A DNA stretch of 64,000 nucleotides from contig NZ_JAIVFL010000001.1 of the NCBI RefSeq assembly GCF_022760805.1, forward strand, positions 2,294,001 to 2,358,000. Reading direction: 5' to 3'. The notes below the pieces were generated by a model that saw nothing but the letters and a program-made list of their open reading frames with translations, searched no databases and had not been told where the DNA came from. Positions within the stretch are counted from its first letter, which is position 1, and each line of letters starts with the position of its first letter. Positions 18,620 to 27,083 of the stretch are shown here, in pieces. The position numbers and the translations under genes are program-made. This stretch comes from Candidatus Mycolicibacterium alkanivorans (GTDB taxonomy: Bacteria > Actinomycetota > Actinomycetes > Mycobacteriales > Mycobacteriaceae).

Positions 18620-20230
18620 ATGAGTCGGCGGGACGATCTGCGGCGGGTCGCCCGAGACGTGTTCGGCTGGCAGCAGCTGCGGTCGGCCCAGCTGGACGCG
18701 ATGGAGGCGGTACTGGCCGGACGTGACGTGCTGGCGGTCATGGCGACCGGGTCGGGAAAGTCGGCCATCTATCAGGTTCCCGGTGTCCTGCTCGACGGCG
18801 CGACCCTGGTGATCTCGCCGTTGATCGCCCTGCAGCGCGACCAGATCAGCGGGCTGGCGGCCACCGAGGCTCCCGACGCGGTGGCCTTCAACTCCCAACT
18901 CGACAGCGCCGATGTGGCCCGCAACTGGAAGGCCGTGCGCGAGCATGAAGCCGAGTACGTCTTCCTGGCACCGGAGCAGCTGAGCAACGACGAGGTGGTC
19001 GCGGGGCTGTCCGCTATCGACATCTCGCTGGTGGTCGTCGACGAGGCGCACTGCGTATCGGCGTGGGGCCACGACTTCCGGCCGAGTTATCTGCGCATCC
19101 CCGATGCCATCGAACGGCTCGGCGGTCCGCGGGTGGTCGCGCTGACGGCCACCGCGTCCCCGGTGGTGCGCCGCGAGATCGCCGAGCGTCTGCGGCTGCG
19201 CGATCCGCTGGTGATCGCCAGCGGCTTCGACCGACCGAACATCCACCTGGCGGTGTCCCACCACGTCACCGACGACGACAAGCGCGATGCGGTGCTGGCC
19301 CGGATGCTACGGGTGCCGCGACCGGCACTGCTGTACACCGCCACCCGTAAAGACGCCGAAGACTATGCGGCCGAACTGGTTTCGCACGGTGTGCGGGCGG
19401 ACGCCTATCACGCGGGGCTGTCCCGCGGGCAGCGCGACGAAGTGCACCAGCGCTTCCGGGCCGACGAGGTCGACGTCGTCGTCGCCACGTCCGCCTTCGG
19501 CATGGGCATCGACAAGCCGGACGTTCGCGCCGTCGTCCACGCTTCGGTACCCGATTCGATGGATAGCTACTACCAGCAGATCGGCCGCGCCGGGCGGGAC
19601 GGCGAGCCTGCCGAGGCGGTGTTGTTCTACCGCCAGGAGGACCTCGGGCTGGCCCGCTTCTTCACCACCCACCGCCCCGACGAAGAACTGTTGGCCGGGG
19701 TGTACTCCGCGCTGAGTCCCACTGATCCCAAGCAGCTCAACGACTTACGAGATGCGCTCGACGTAGCTGGCCGTCGAGTGACCAACGCGGTCAACCTGCT
19801 GGAGGAGGCCGGGCTGATCTCGTCCTCCCGGGCCGGGTTCACGCTCACCGACCGGGTCGAGGTCGGGGACGCCGTGCGGCGTGCGGTCGAGATCGTCGAC
19901 AAGAAGGAGCGCATCGACCGCACCCGCGTGGAGATGATGCGCGGCTACGCCGAGACGCGGGACTGCCGGCGCGAGTTCCTGCTGAGCTACTTCGGTGAAT
20001 CGTTGTCCGCGCCGTGCGGTAATTGCGACTGCTGTGACGCCGGTGCCGACTCGACGGCGCCCGACGGGCGGTGGGTGGTCGGCACCCCGGTCCGGCACCG
20101 CGAGTGGGGTTCGGGGGCGGTCATGAGCGTCGAGGACGACCGCATCACCGTGCTGTTCGACGACTACGGTTACCGCACCCTGCTGCTGGAGTCGATCGAG
20201 GCGTCTGGTGTGCTGAGCCGGGCCACCTGA
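18620..20230 (+). CDS. RecQ family ATP-dependent DNA helicase
   Basis: 536 residues from ATG 18620 (MSRRDDLRRVARDVFGW); a TTG 33 bp earlier is less likely. Superfamily 2 helicase: Walker A ATGSGKSAIY near 42, DEAH box VVDEAHC near 139, TATASP, and motif VI QQIGRAGRDGEP. The RecQ zinc region is shown by CRREFLLSYFGES...CGNCDCCD near 450. No HRDC domain follows, and a short C-terminal beta segment (VGTPVRHREWGSGAVMS) ends the protein. It probably unwinds recombination or repair intermediates. Confidence 0.9.
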   Translation: MSRRDDLRRVARDVFGWQQLRSAQLDAMEAVLAGRDVLAVMATGSGKSAIYQVPGVLLDGATLVISPLIALQRDQISGLAATEAPDAVAFNSQLDSADVARNWKAVREHEAEYVFLAPEQLSNDEVVAGLSAIDISLVVVDEAHCVSAWGHDFRPSYLRIPDAIERLGGPRVVALTATASPVVRREIAERLRLRDPLVIASGFDRPNIHLAVSHHVTDDDKRDAVLARMLRVPRPALLYTATRKDAEDYAAELVSHGVRADAYHAGLSRGQRDEVHQRFRADEVDVVVATSAFGMGIDKPDVRAVVHASVPDSMDSYYQQIGRAGRDGEPAEAVLFYRQEDLGLARFFTTHRPDEELLAGVYSALSPTDPKQLNDLRDALDVAGRRVTNAVNLLEEAGLISSSRAGFTLTDRVEVGDAVRRAVEIVDKKERIDRTRVEMMRGYAETRDCRREFLLSYFGESLSAPCGNCDCCDAGADSTAPDGRWVVGTPVRHREWGSGAVMSVEDDRITVLFDDYGYRTLLLESIEASGVLSRAT

Positions 20231-20286
20231 TTGCCCGTGATTTCTTCATCGCGAAGCAAACCCTTATCGGCGTAGCGGCGCGTTCG

Positions 20287-20292
20287 TAGGGT
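20287..20292 (+). promoter_or_regulatory. -10 box TAGGGT of the ssu operon
   Basis: TAGGGT is followed by exactly 6 nt and then an ATG at 20299, so transcription probably begins at the A of that ATG and the mini-ORF is translated from a leaderless end. Confidence 0.55.
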
Positions 20293-20298
20293 CGATTC

Positions 20299-20313
20299 AT
20301 GCGACGGCTTTGA
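20299..20313 (+). CDS. Leaderless mini-ORF MRRL (possible regulatory leader peptide)
   Basis: ATG CGA CGG CTT TGA lies directly at the predicted transcription start and 44 bp before the ssuC GTG. Leaderless short upstream ORFs are common in mycobacteria, and some act as amino-acid sensing attenuators of sulfur genes. This one lacks the poly-Cys run of the known cys leaders, so any regulatory role is inferred from its position only. Confidence 0.35.
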   Translation: MRRL

Positions 20314-20356
20314 GTTGTCGCACGCACGATCACCCGCCATCCCGAGGACGAACACC

Positions 20357-21175
20357 GTGACTACGCCCACCGCGCCGGCCATCGCGCCGGTCCTGCCGGC
20401 TGGTGCCCGAACGTCCGTCGCGCGCCGGCACCGCAGGTGGACGATCGCGCGGTGGGTCTCGCCCCTGGCGCTGCTGGCGCTGTGGCAGCTCGGCAGCGCG
20501 ATCGGGCTGATCTCCCAGGACGTGCTGCCGGCCCCGTCGCTGATCGCCGAGGCCGGTGTCGAGCTCATCGGCAACGGCGAGCTGTCCGATGCCCTGCGGG
20601 TGTCCGGGCTGCGGGTGACCGAAGGCCTTCTGCTCGGTGGCGTCATCGGCGTCGGACTGGGCAGTGTGGTCGGGTTGTCGCGGTGGGCCGAGGCCACCGT
20701 CGACCCGCCGATGCAGATGCTGCGTGCTCTTCCGCACCTGGGCCTGATCCCGTTGTTCATCCTGTGGTTCGGCATCGGCGAGCTGCCCAAGGTGCTGTTG
20801 GTGGCGCTCGGTGTCAGCTTCCCGCTGTACCTCAACACGTTCTCGGCGATCCGCCAGGTCGACCCCAAGCTGTTCGAAACCGCTGACGTGCTTGGTTTTT
20901 CGTTTCGGCAGCGGTTCAGCCACATCGCGATCCCCAGCGCAGCCCCGCAGGTGCTCGTCGGCCTGCGGCAGTCACTGGCCATCGCCTGGTTGACGCTGAT
21001 CGTGGCCGAGCAGATCAACGCCGACAAGGGCATCGGCTTCCTGATCAACAATGCGCGCGACTTCCTGCGGATCGACGTCATCATCTTCGGTCTGATCGTC
21101 TACGCGTTGCTGGGCATCGTCACCGACGCCGTGGTGCGGGTGATGGAGCGTCGGGCGCTGAGGTATCGGTCATGA
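20357..21175 (+). CDS. ssuC: Alkanesulfonate ABC transporter permease
   Basis: 272 residues from GTG 20357; an alternative TTG at 20315 would add 14 Arg/Ser-rich residues. Binding-protein-dependent permease with about six hydrophobic spans (WVSPLALLALWQLGS, LLLGGVIGVGLGSVVGLS and others). The cytoplasmic EAA loop, where the ATPase docks, is seen in ETADVLGFSFRQRFSHIAIPSAAP. The last codons overlap ssuB (ATGA). The operon order ssuC-ssuB-ssuA-ssuD supports sulfonate import as a sulfur source. Confidence 0.9.
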   Translation: MTTPTAPAIAPVLPAGARTSVARRHRRWTIARWVSPLALLALWQLGSAIGLISQDVLPAPSLIAEAGVELIGNGELSDALRVSGLRVTEGLLLGGVIGVGLGSVVGLSRWAEATVDPPMQMLRALPHLGLIPLFILWFGIGELPKVLLVALGVSFPLYLNTFSAIRQVDPKLFETADVLGFSFRQRFSHIAIPSAAPQVLVGLRQSLAIAWLTLIVAEQINADKGIGFLINNARDFLRIDVIIFGLIVYALLGIVTDAVVRVMERRALRYRS

Positions 21176-21909
21176 CGGTGGTCTCCGAACGCTCGACCTC
21201 CAACGCCGCCGAGCTTCGCCACGTCGACAAGTGGTACGGCGAGCACCATGTTCTTCGCGACGTGTCGGTGACCGTCGGTGCCGGGGAGATCGTCGCACTG
21301 GTGGGTCGCAGCGGATCGGGCAAGTCGACCGTGCTGCGGGTGCTTGCCGGGCTGTCCGACGACCACAGCGGGGAACGGGTGGTGGCCGGTGCGCCCGCGT
21401 TGGCGTTTCAGGAGCCGCGGCTGTTCCCGTGGCGCACCGTGCGAACCAACGTGGGCTACGGCCTGACCCGGTTCCGGTTGTCCCGAAGCGAAATCGTCGC
21501 GCGCGCCGATCAGGCCCTTGCCGACGTGGGCTTGAGCGACCGTGCGGACGCGTGGCCGCAGACGCTGTCGGGGGGCCAGGCGCAACGGGTTTCACTGGCC
21601 CGCGCCCTGGCGGCCGAGCCGCGGCTGCTGTTGCTCGACGAGCCGTTCGGTGCGCTCGATGCGCTCACCCGGCTGAGCATGCAGTCGCTGCTGCTCGATC
21701 TGTGGCGCCGGCACGGCTTCGGTGTGCTGCTGGTGACCCACGACGTCAACGAGGCTGTGGCACTGGCCGACCGGGTGCTGGTCCTGGACTCCGGCCGCGT
21801 GGTGCATCAAACCGAGATCGCCGAACCGCGTCGGCCGCATGGCACCTCGTCGACGCAGACCGATAACCACCGGATCGAGCTGCTCGAGCAACTTGGTGTC
21901 CAGATCTGA
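21172..21909 (+). CDS. ssuB: Alkanesulfonate ABC transporter ATP-binding protein
   Basis: 245 residues. Nucleotide-binding subunit with Walker A GRSGSGKST near 45, Q-loop FQEPRLFPW, signature LSGGQAQR near 128, Walker B LLLLDEPFGALDA and the H-loop VTHDVNEA. It starts at the ATG that overlaps the ssuC stop and is followed within 11 bp by ssuA. It energises SsuC-mediated sulfonate uptake. Confidence 0.93.
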   Translation: MTVVSERSTSNAAELRHVDKWYGEHHVLRDVSVTVGAGEIVALVGRSGSGKSTVLRVLAGLSDDHSGERVVAGAPALAFQEPRLFPWRTVRTNVGYGLTRFRLSRSEIVARADQALADVGLSDRADAWPQTLSGGQAQRVSLARALAAEPRLLLLDEPFGALDALTRLSMQSLLLDLWRRHGFGVLLVTHDVNEAVALADRVLVLDSGRVVHQTEIAEPRRPHGTSSTQTDNHRIELLEQLGVQI

Positions 21910-21920
21910 CAGGAGTGAGC

Positions 21921-22949
21921 TTGTACCGCAACCCGATCCGTGCACTATTGGCCGTGCTGGCAGTGGTGAGTCTGCTGGCGACCGGCTGCGTGTCGCGGCA
22001 GGACAACGCGGGTGCCACCAAGGCCCCGCAGACCGTCCCGCTCACCGAGCTGTCCGACCTCACCCTGCAGGTGGGCGACCAGAAGGGCGGCACCGAATCG
22101 CTGCTTCGGGCGGCGGGTGCGCTGGACAACCTGCCGTACAAGATCGCGTTCTCCACATTCACCTCAGGTCCACCGCAGGTGGAAGCGGCGACCGCGGGCA
22201 AGATCGACTTCGCGATCACCGGGAACACACCGCCGATCTTCGGGGCTGCGTCGGGTGCGAAGGTCAAGGTGGTCTCGGCGTACAACGGCGGCGGGCTGGG
22301 GGACCAGATCCTGGTGCAGGCCGACTCGCCGATCACCTCGGTCGCCGATCTGCGCGGCAAGACGATCCTGGTGGCCAAGGGCAGCTCCGCGCACGGCAAC
22401 GTGCTCGGGCAGCTGGACAAGGCGGGGCTGAAGCCGACCGACGTGAAGTTGGTGTTCCTGCAACCGGCTGATGCGCTGTCGGCGTTCCGTGCCGGTCAGG
22501 CCGACGCGTGGGCGATCTGGGATCCCTATACCGCGCAGGCCGAGCAGCAGTTGAAGGTCCGTAGCATCGCGCAGGCCAAGGGCGTGACGAACGGGTACTG
22601 GTTCGGCGTCGCCTCCGACGCGGCGCTGGCCGACGCCAAACGCAATACCGCGCTGTCCGATCTTCTGGTCCGCTTCGCCAAGGCTGCCAAGTGGGCTCAG
22701 GACTACCCGCAGGACTGGGCCGAGAAGTACGCGGCCGCAGTCGGATTGGATCTCAAAGTGGCCGAGGTGTCGCAGGGGAGAAGTCTGCGACTGCCGACCG
22801 AGCTGACCGATCGGGCGGTGGCCTCCGAGCAGAAGCTGGCCGATCTGTTCGCCGCCTCCGGCCAGATCCAGTCCGCACCCGACTTCGCCAAATGGGTCGA
22901 CCGTCGTTACAACGACGCCCTGCAAGCCAGCCTCATCAGCGCCAACTAA
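21921..22949 (+). CDS. ssuA: Alkanesulfonate-binding lipoprotein
   Basis: 342 residues. Signal peptide with lipobox LLATGC (Cys near residue 20), then a type II periplasmic-binding fold of the SsuA/TauA/NMT1 type: TFTSGPPQVEAATAGKID, ITGNTPPIFGAASGAKVKVV, GKTILVAKGSSAHGNVLG. Two starts compete. GTG 21915 overlaps the AGGAG ribosome-binding site (21911-21915), while TTG 21921 lies 5 nt behind it, so TTG is chosen. It delivers sulfonates to SsuBC at the outer face of the membrane. Confidence 0.9.
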   Translation: MYRNPIRALLAVLAVVSLLATGCVSRQDNAGATKAPQTVPLTELSDLTLQVGDQKGGTESLLRAAGALDNLPYKIAFSTFTSGPPQVEAATAGKIDFAITGNTPPIFGAASGAKVKVVSAYNGGGLGDQILVQADSPITSVADLRGKTILVAKGSSAHGNVLGQLDKAGLKPTDVKLVFLQPADALSAFRAGQADAWAIWDPYTAQAEQQLKVRSIAQAKGVTNGYWFGVASDAALADAKRNTALSDLLVRFAKAAKWAQDYPQDWAEKYAAAVGLDLKVAEVSQGRSLRLPTELTDRAVASEQKLADLFAASGQIQSAPDFAKWVDRRYNDALQASLISAN

Positions 22950-22960
22950 GGAGGGCACCC

Positions 22961-24058
22961 GTGCCTGCGAAATTCTTCTGGTTCCTGCCGACCAACGGTG
23001 ACAGCCGATCGATCGTCGGCGCCTCCCACGCGTCGTCGCATCACACTATCCCGGAGGGTTACCGCGCTCCGAGTCGGCGCTACCTGGCCGAAATCGCCAG
23101 GGCCGCCGACCGGCTGGGCTACGAGGGGGTACTGTCGCCGACCGGAACCTGGTGTGAGGACGCCTGGCTGACAGCCTCGGCGATGCTCGCCGAAACCGAA
23201 CGGCTGAAGTTCCTGGTGGCCTTCCGCCCCGGGTTGGTGCCACCGACGCTGGCCGCCCAGCAGGCGGCGACCTTTCAGCGCTTCTCGGATGGACGTCTGC
23301 TGCTCAACGTGGTCAGCGGCGGCGACGATTCCGAGCAGCGCCGCTTCGGCGACCGGCTGAGCCACGACGAAAGGTACTCGCGTACAGGCGAATTCCTCCA
23401 CATCATCAAGTCAATCTGGGAGAACGAGTCGTTCGATTTCAAGGGCGAGTACTACACGATCAACGATGGTCGGGTCTCGGAGCCGCCGAACCCGCAGCCG
23501 GAGCTCTACTTCGGTGGATCATCGGCGGCCGCGCTTCCGATCGCCGCCGACTATGTCGACGTCTACCTGACCTGGGGTGAACCGCCGCAGGCCGCGGCGG
23601 CCAAGATCAACCAGGTGCGTGAGCTCGCCGAACGTCGCGGCCGCACCCTGCGATTCGGCATCAGGTTGCACACGATCACACGCGACACATCCGCGGCGGC
23701 ATGGGCGGTGGCCGAGGAATTGGTCAAGGAGCTGACGCCCGAGCAGATCGAGCAGGCCACCAAGCTGCATGCCAAGTCGGAATCCGAAGGGCAGCGCAGG
23801 ATGACCGCCCTCCACGGCGGGCAGGTCGACAAGCTCGAGATCTACCCCAACCTGTGGGCCGGCGTCGGCCTGGTGCGAGGTGGTGCGGGCACCGCGCTGG
23901 TAGGGAGTCACGAAGAGGTCGCCAATTTGATCTGGGAGTACCACTCGTTGGGCTTCGACGAGTTCATCCTGTCCGGCTACCCGCACCTGGAAGAGGCGTA
24001 CTGGTTCGCCGAGGGCGTGCTTCCGATCCTGCGGGCCAAGGGAGTGCTGGCCAGCTGA
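22961..24058 (+). CDS. ssuD: FMNH2-dependent alkanesulfonate monooxygenase
   Basis: 365 residues from GTG 22961 behind AAGGAGGG. Bacterial luciferase-like (beta/alpha)8 enzyme that cleaves the C-S bond of alkanesulfonates to release sulfite. Diagnostic segments: KFFWFLPTNGDSR at the N-terminus, WCEDAWLTASAML, VAFRPGLVPPTLAAQQAAT, NVVSGGD, and ELYFGGSSAAALPIAA. It needs reduced flavin from an SsuE-type reductase, which is not in the window. Last gene of the operon, 12 bp after ssuA. Confidence 0.95.
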   Translation: MPAKFFWFLPTNGDSRSIVGASHASSHHTIPEGYRAPSRRYLAEIARAADRLGYEGVLSPTGTWCEDAWLTASAMLAETERLKFLVAFRPGLVPPTLAAQQAATFQRFSDGRLLLNVVSGGDDSEQRRFGDRLSHDERYSRTGEFLHIIKSIWENESFDFKGEYYTINDGRVSEPPNPQPELYFGGSSAAALPIAADYVDVYLTWGEPPQAAAAKINQVRELAERRGRTLRFGIRLHTITRDTSAAAWAVAEELVKELTPEQIEQATKLHAKSESEGQRRMTALHGGQVDKLEIYPNLWAGVGLVRGGAGTALVGSHEEVANLIWEYHSLGFDEFILSGYPHLEEAYWFAEGVLPILRAKGVLAS

Positions 24059-24126
24059 GCGGCTGCGTCGTTCGGGTGCGGGCAGGGTGGATAGGCCATC
24101 CAACAGCGGAGAAACGCAACCGGCCC

Positions 24127-25491
24127 CTACTTCCGCCGCTTCGGGCCCTCGCGCTCTCGAAGGAATCGTTCGGGGTGGTGGTAGGTGTTGACGCCGCCGG
24201 TCAGTGGCAGCTGCGGAGGTGGGATCCATTGGGTGTCGCCGTTGGGGAGTTTTCGGGTGAGCCAGCCGCCGTTTTCGACGAGCAGGTTGTCGCATTTGCA
24301 GGCGAATCCGAGTTCGTCGACGTTGGTGTTTCCGCCGTCTTTCCAGTCTTTGGCGGCGTGGTGCACTTGGCAGCCGTAGCCGGGAACGGTGCAGCCGGGT
24401 GCTGTGCAGCCGCGATCTCTCGCGTGCAGCACAATGCGTTGATCGGGTGTGGCGAGTCGTTTTGACCGGCCTAGCCACAAAGCCTGCCCGGTGACCGAGT
24501 CGAAGAGCGCCAGGTAGTGGTAGGCATGTGATGCCATCCGGATGACGTCGCGCATCGGCACCAACCCTCCGCCGCCGGTGACTGCGTATCCGGTTTTGTC
24601 CTGCAGTTCCTGCATCGTGGCTGTGACGATGACGGTGACCGGAAGCCCGTTGTGCTGGCCCAGTTTCGGGTCGCCCAGCTTCGAGCGCAGCATCGCCATC
24701 AGGGCGTCGTGTTGGCGTTGCCCGAGGGTGCGGGTGTCGGCTTCGGCCTGAGCCGCCGCGGGCTCGCCGGCGGTGACGGCGGTCTGGTCGGCGGGGTTGC
24801 ACATGCCGGGCGCGGCGAACTTGGCCAGCAATGCTTCCAGATAGGAGCGCAGTTCGGGGGTGGCCACCAGCCGGGCTTCGGTCATGCCGTCAGGATGTTG
24901 GCGCCCGAGGGTGAAGCTGCGTTTGCGGGCCCGATCGTCGTCGCTGAATTTTCCGTCGGGGTTGAGTTCGATGGCCAGTCGGTCGGCTACCCGGGCCAGC
25001 TGATCGGGCCGTAACAGCCTGGCCTGCTCGGCCAGGAAGGCTTCGGCTTTCTCCCGCTCGACCTGCGGGACGTCGAGGGGCAGGTCGCCGAGGAAGCGTT
25101 GGATGACCTTCAGGTGTTCGGGGTCCAGGACCCCGGCGCGCCAGGCTTCGGCGGCGGCGGGTTGACGCGGCGCCAGCGATTCGCCTGTCAAGGTGGTGCG
25201 CTCGGTCAGCGGTTCGGTGATCCGTGCGCGGCGGCGGGCTTCGGCGGGGCTGATGCGCAGCCAGTCAGCTAGGACCTTGCCTGCCGCCCCGCCGATCTCG
25301 GCGACGCTGTGTTGGTGCAGGTGTTGGCTGAGGTCGTGGGAGACCACGGTGTGGCGGCGGATGGCTTTCTCGGTCAGCGCGGCCAGCTGCAGTAGATCCT
25401 GGGCGGCCAGGGCTCTGAGATCCACCTCCGCGACGGTGTCGAGGGCGGCGTTGATCGCCGCGAACGCCCCCACCACCTCATTCGAAAGCAT
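24127..25491 (-). CDS. DUF222/13E12-repeat family protein with HNH nuclease domain
   Basis: 454 residues. The N-terminal about 300 residues are the helical DUF222 domain. The C-terminal HNH motif is seen in RDRGCTAPGCTVPGYG, CQVHHAAKDWKDGG and GFACKCDN (about 360-405), with Cys pairs for zinc and the His-His of the beta-beta-alpha metal fold. Such genes are multicopy in mycobacteria, may be mobile, and several are LexA-controlled. Here an SOS box covers the start codon, and a -10 box sits 6 nt ahead, so a leaderless damage-inducible transcript is likely. The biological role is unknown. Confidence 0.85.
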   Translation of the reverse strand: MLSNEVVGAFAAINAALDTVAEVDLRALAAQDLLQLAALTEKAIRRHTVVSHDLSQHLHQHSVAEIGGAAGKVLADWLRISPAEARRRARITEPLTERTTLTGESLAPRQPAAAEAWRAGVLDPEHLKVIQRFLGDLPLDVPQVEREKAEAFLAEQARLLRPDQLARVADRLAIELNPDGKFSDDDRARKRSFTLGRQHPDGMTEARLVATPELRSYLEALLAKFAAPGMCNPADQTAVTAGEPAAAQAEADTRTLGQRQHDALMAMLRSKLGDPKLGQHNGLPVTVIVTATMQELQDKTGYAVTGGGGLVPMRDVIRMASHAYHYLALFDSVTGQALWLGRSKRLATPDQRIVLHARDRGCTAPGCTVPGYGCQVHHAAKDWKDGGNTNVDELGFACKCDNLLVENGGWLTRKLPNGDTQWIPPPQLPLTGGVNTYHHPERFLREREGPKRRK

Positions 25492-25497
25492 GTTCGA
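25482..25497 (-). promoter_or_regulatory. LexA (SOS) box over the DUF222 start codon
   Basis: Read on the minus strand, TCGAAC-ATGC-TTTCGA differs from the mycobacterial SOS consensus TCGAAC-N4-GTTCGA at one position. It contains the ATG (25491-25489) and follows directly the -10 box, so LexA bound here would block initiation. Confidence 0.75.
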
Positions 25498-25503
25498 ATA
25501 ATA
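25498..25503 (-). promoter_or_regulatory. -10 box TATTAT of the DUF222 gene
   Basis: TATTAT (25503-25498 on the minus strand) is followed by 6 nt and then ATG, which predicts a leaderless mRNA starting inside the SOS box. Confidence 0.65.
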
Positions 25504-25764
25504 CGCCGGCGCACCGACAGGGTTGACTCGTCGGAAATGCGTGCGAAAGGGCGATAGGTTGCCTCACCACGGAATGCGCGCGTACGCACCCGCTCGGTCT
25601 CCGTGCCACAGGATCGCCGCGGCGCTCGCCGACTCCGCAGACCCGGTCTGGCAACGTCATTCGACTCCCATTTCCGCCGTCACCGGCTCGGCCCGTACGC
25701 CCACCCCGGCGTCATCGCCTCGTCCAGCCACGTCGTCACCAACCCCAGCATCGAATCCAGCCGC

Positions 25765-25790
25765 TATTATCTGCGTATGAATGCAGATAA
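25765..25790 (+). promoter_or_regulatory. -10 box and ArsR-type operator of the metal-efflux operon
   Basis: TATTAT (25765-25770) lies 6 nt before the ATG at 25777 (leaderless). Overlapping it is a perfect 8-bp inverted repeat: TTATCTGC at 25767-25774 and GCAGATAA at 25783-25790, with 8 nt between, centred on the start codon. This is the size and position expected for autorepression by a SmtB/ArsR metal sensor. Confidence 0.7.
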
Positions 25791-26157
25791 GCATGAACGC
25801 CGCCTGGTCGACGACCATGTCGACCTCGTCGTCGAGGTGTTCCGCATGCTCGCCGACGCCACCCGCGTCCAGTTACTGTGGTCGCTCAGCGGCGACGAAT
25901 TGAGCGTCAACGACCTCGCCGAGCGGGTCGGCAAGCCGGCACCGTCGGTGTCGCAGCATTTGGCCAAGCTTCGGATGGCGCGGCTGGTCCGCACCCGCCG
26001 TGAAGGCACTCAGGTCTTCTACCGCCTGGAGAACGACCACGTGCGCCAACTCGTCTCCGACGCGGTATTCAACGCTGAACACGCCGCCGGCGGGGTACCC
26101 GCACATCATCGCGGTGACACCGAAGTCGCTGAACTGCCACGCACGGGGAGGGCGTGA
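25777..26157 (+). CDS. ArsR/SmtB family metal-sensing repressor
   Basis: 126 residues from ATG 25777 (MNADKHERRLVDDHVDL). Winged helix-turn-helix: EVFRMLADATRVQLLWSL, NDLAERVGKPAPSVSQHLAK (recognition helix) and LVRTRREGTQVFYRLEND (wing). The His/Asp-rich N-terminus and the C-terminal HAAGGVPAHHRGDTE may add metal ligands. The nearest functional model is mycobacterial KmtR (Ni/Co sensor that controls a CDF pump), but the metal cannot be fixed from sequence. Its TGA overlaps the start of the efflux gene (TGATG). Confidence 0.88.
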   Translation: MNADKHERRLVDDHVDLVVEVFRMLADATRVQLLWSLSGDELSVNDLAERVGKPAPSVSQHLAKLRMARLVRTRREGTQVFYRLENDHVRQLVSDAVFNAEHAAGGVPAHHRGDTEVAELPRTGRA

Positions 26158-27083
26158 TGGGACACAGTCACGAACAGGGTCACGGCCACACCCACGACCA
26201 CGCCGGGCGCGTCGATGATGCGCTCACCGACAGCGACGCCGGGATCCGGGCCGTCAAGATCAGTCTGGTAGCACTGACCGTCACGGCCGTCATCCAGATC
26301 GCGATCGTCATCGTCTCGGGATCCGTTGCGCTGCTGGCCGATACGATCCACAACTTCTCCGACGCGCTGACCGCGATCCCGCTGTGGCTCGCGTTCTCAC
26401 TGAGCCGGCGAAGCGCCACGAAGCGATACACCTACGGTCTCGGCCGCGCCGAGGACCTCGCTGGTCTGTTCGTGGTCGGCGTCATCGCGTTGTCGGCTAT
26501 CGTCGCGGCGGCCGAGGCGGTCGACCGGCTGATCCATCCGGCCCCGCTGTCCCACCTCGGCTGGGTGGCTGCGGCCGGTGTAGTCGGATTTCTCGGCAAC
26601 GAGTTGGTGGCGCTGTACCGCATCCGGGTGGGCAAGCGGATCGGTTCCACCGCCCTGCAGGCCGACGGAATGCACGCCCGCGCAGACGGTCTCACCTCTC
26701 TTGCGGTGGTCCTCGGCGCGATCGGAGTGGCGCTGGGGTTCCCGCAGGCCGATCCGGTCGTCGGCCTGCTGATCGCCGCGGCGATCGTCGTGGTGATGGT
26801 GGTCGCGGCCCGCGACGTGTTCGCCCGACTGCTCGACGGCGTGGATCCCGCCCTCGTCGACACCGCCTACGACACCCTGACCCGCCAGCCCGGAGTGCTC
26901 GGCGTGCAACGGATTCGGATGCGCTGGGTCGGCCTGCGCCTAGACGCTGACGTGGAACTCGACGTCAGCCCGCAGCTGAGCCTGCGTGAAGCCCATCAGC
27001 TCGCCCACGAGGCCGAGCACACCCTCGCCCACGCGATCCCCAAGCTGGGCACCGCTGTGGTGCACGCCTATCCGGCGGGCTAG
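26157..27083 (+). CDS. Cation diffusion facilitator (CDF) metal efflux protein
   Basis: 308 residues from ATG 26157 (GTG 26154 also possible; GGGGAGGG favours the ATG). The N-terminus is His-rich (HSHEQGHGHTHDH). Six hydrophobic spans carry the transport-site residues: LLADTIHNFSDAL in span 2 and ADGMHARADGLTSL in span 5. A C-terminal cytoplasmic ferredoxin-like domain follows (MRWVGLRLDADVELDV). It exchanges divalent metal (Zn, Ni, Co or Fe class) for protons at the plasma membrane and is controlled by the coupled ArsR gene. Confidence 0.92.
   Translation: MGHSHEQGHGHTHDHAGRVDDALTDSDAGIRAVKISLVALTVTAVIQIAIVIVSGSVALLADTIHNFSDALTAIPLWLAFSLSRRSATKRYTYGLGRAEDLAGLFVVGVIALSAIVAAAEAVDRLIHPAPLSHLGWVAAAGVVGFLGNELVALYRIRVGKRIGSTALQADGMHARADGLTSLAVVLGAIGVALGFPQADPVVGLLIAAAIVVVMVVAARDVFARLLDGVDPALVDTAYDTLTRQPGVLGVQRIRMRWVGLRLDADVELDVSPQLSLREAHQLAHEAEHTLAHAIPKLGTAVVHAYPAG

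Noticed and set aside
20287..20356. SAM riboswitch or other classic RNA in the ssu leader
   Set aside because: Only about 70 nt are available, and no conserved riboswitch core is visible; a leaderless mini-ORF explains the start better.
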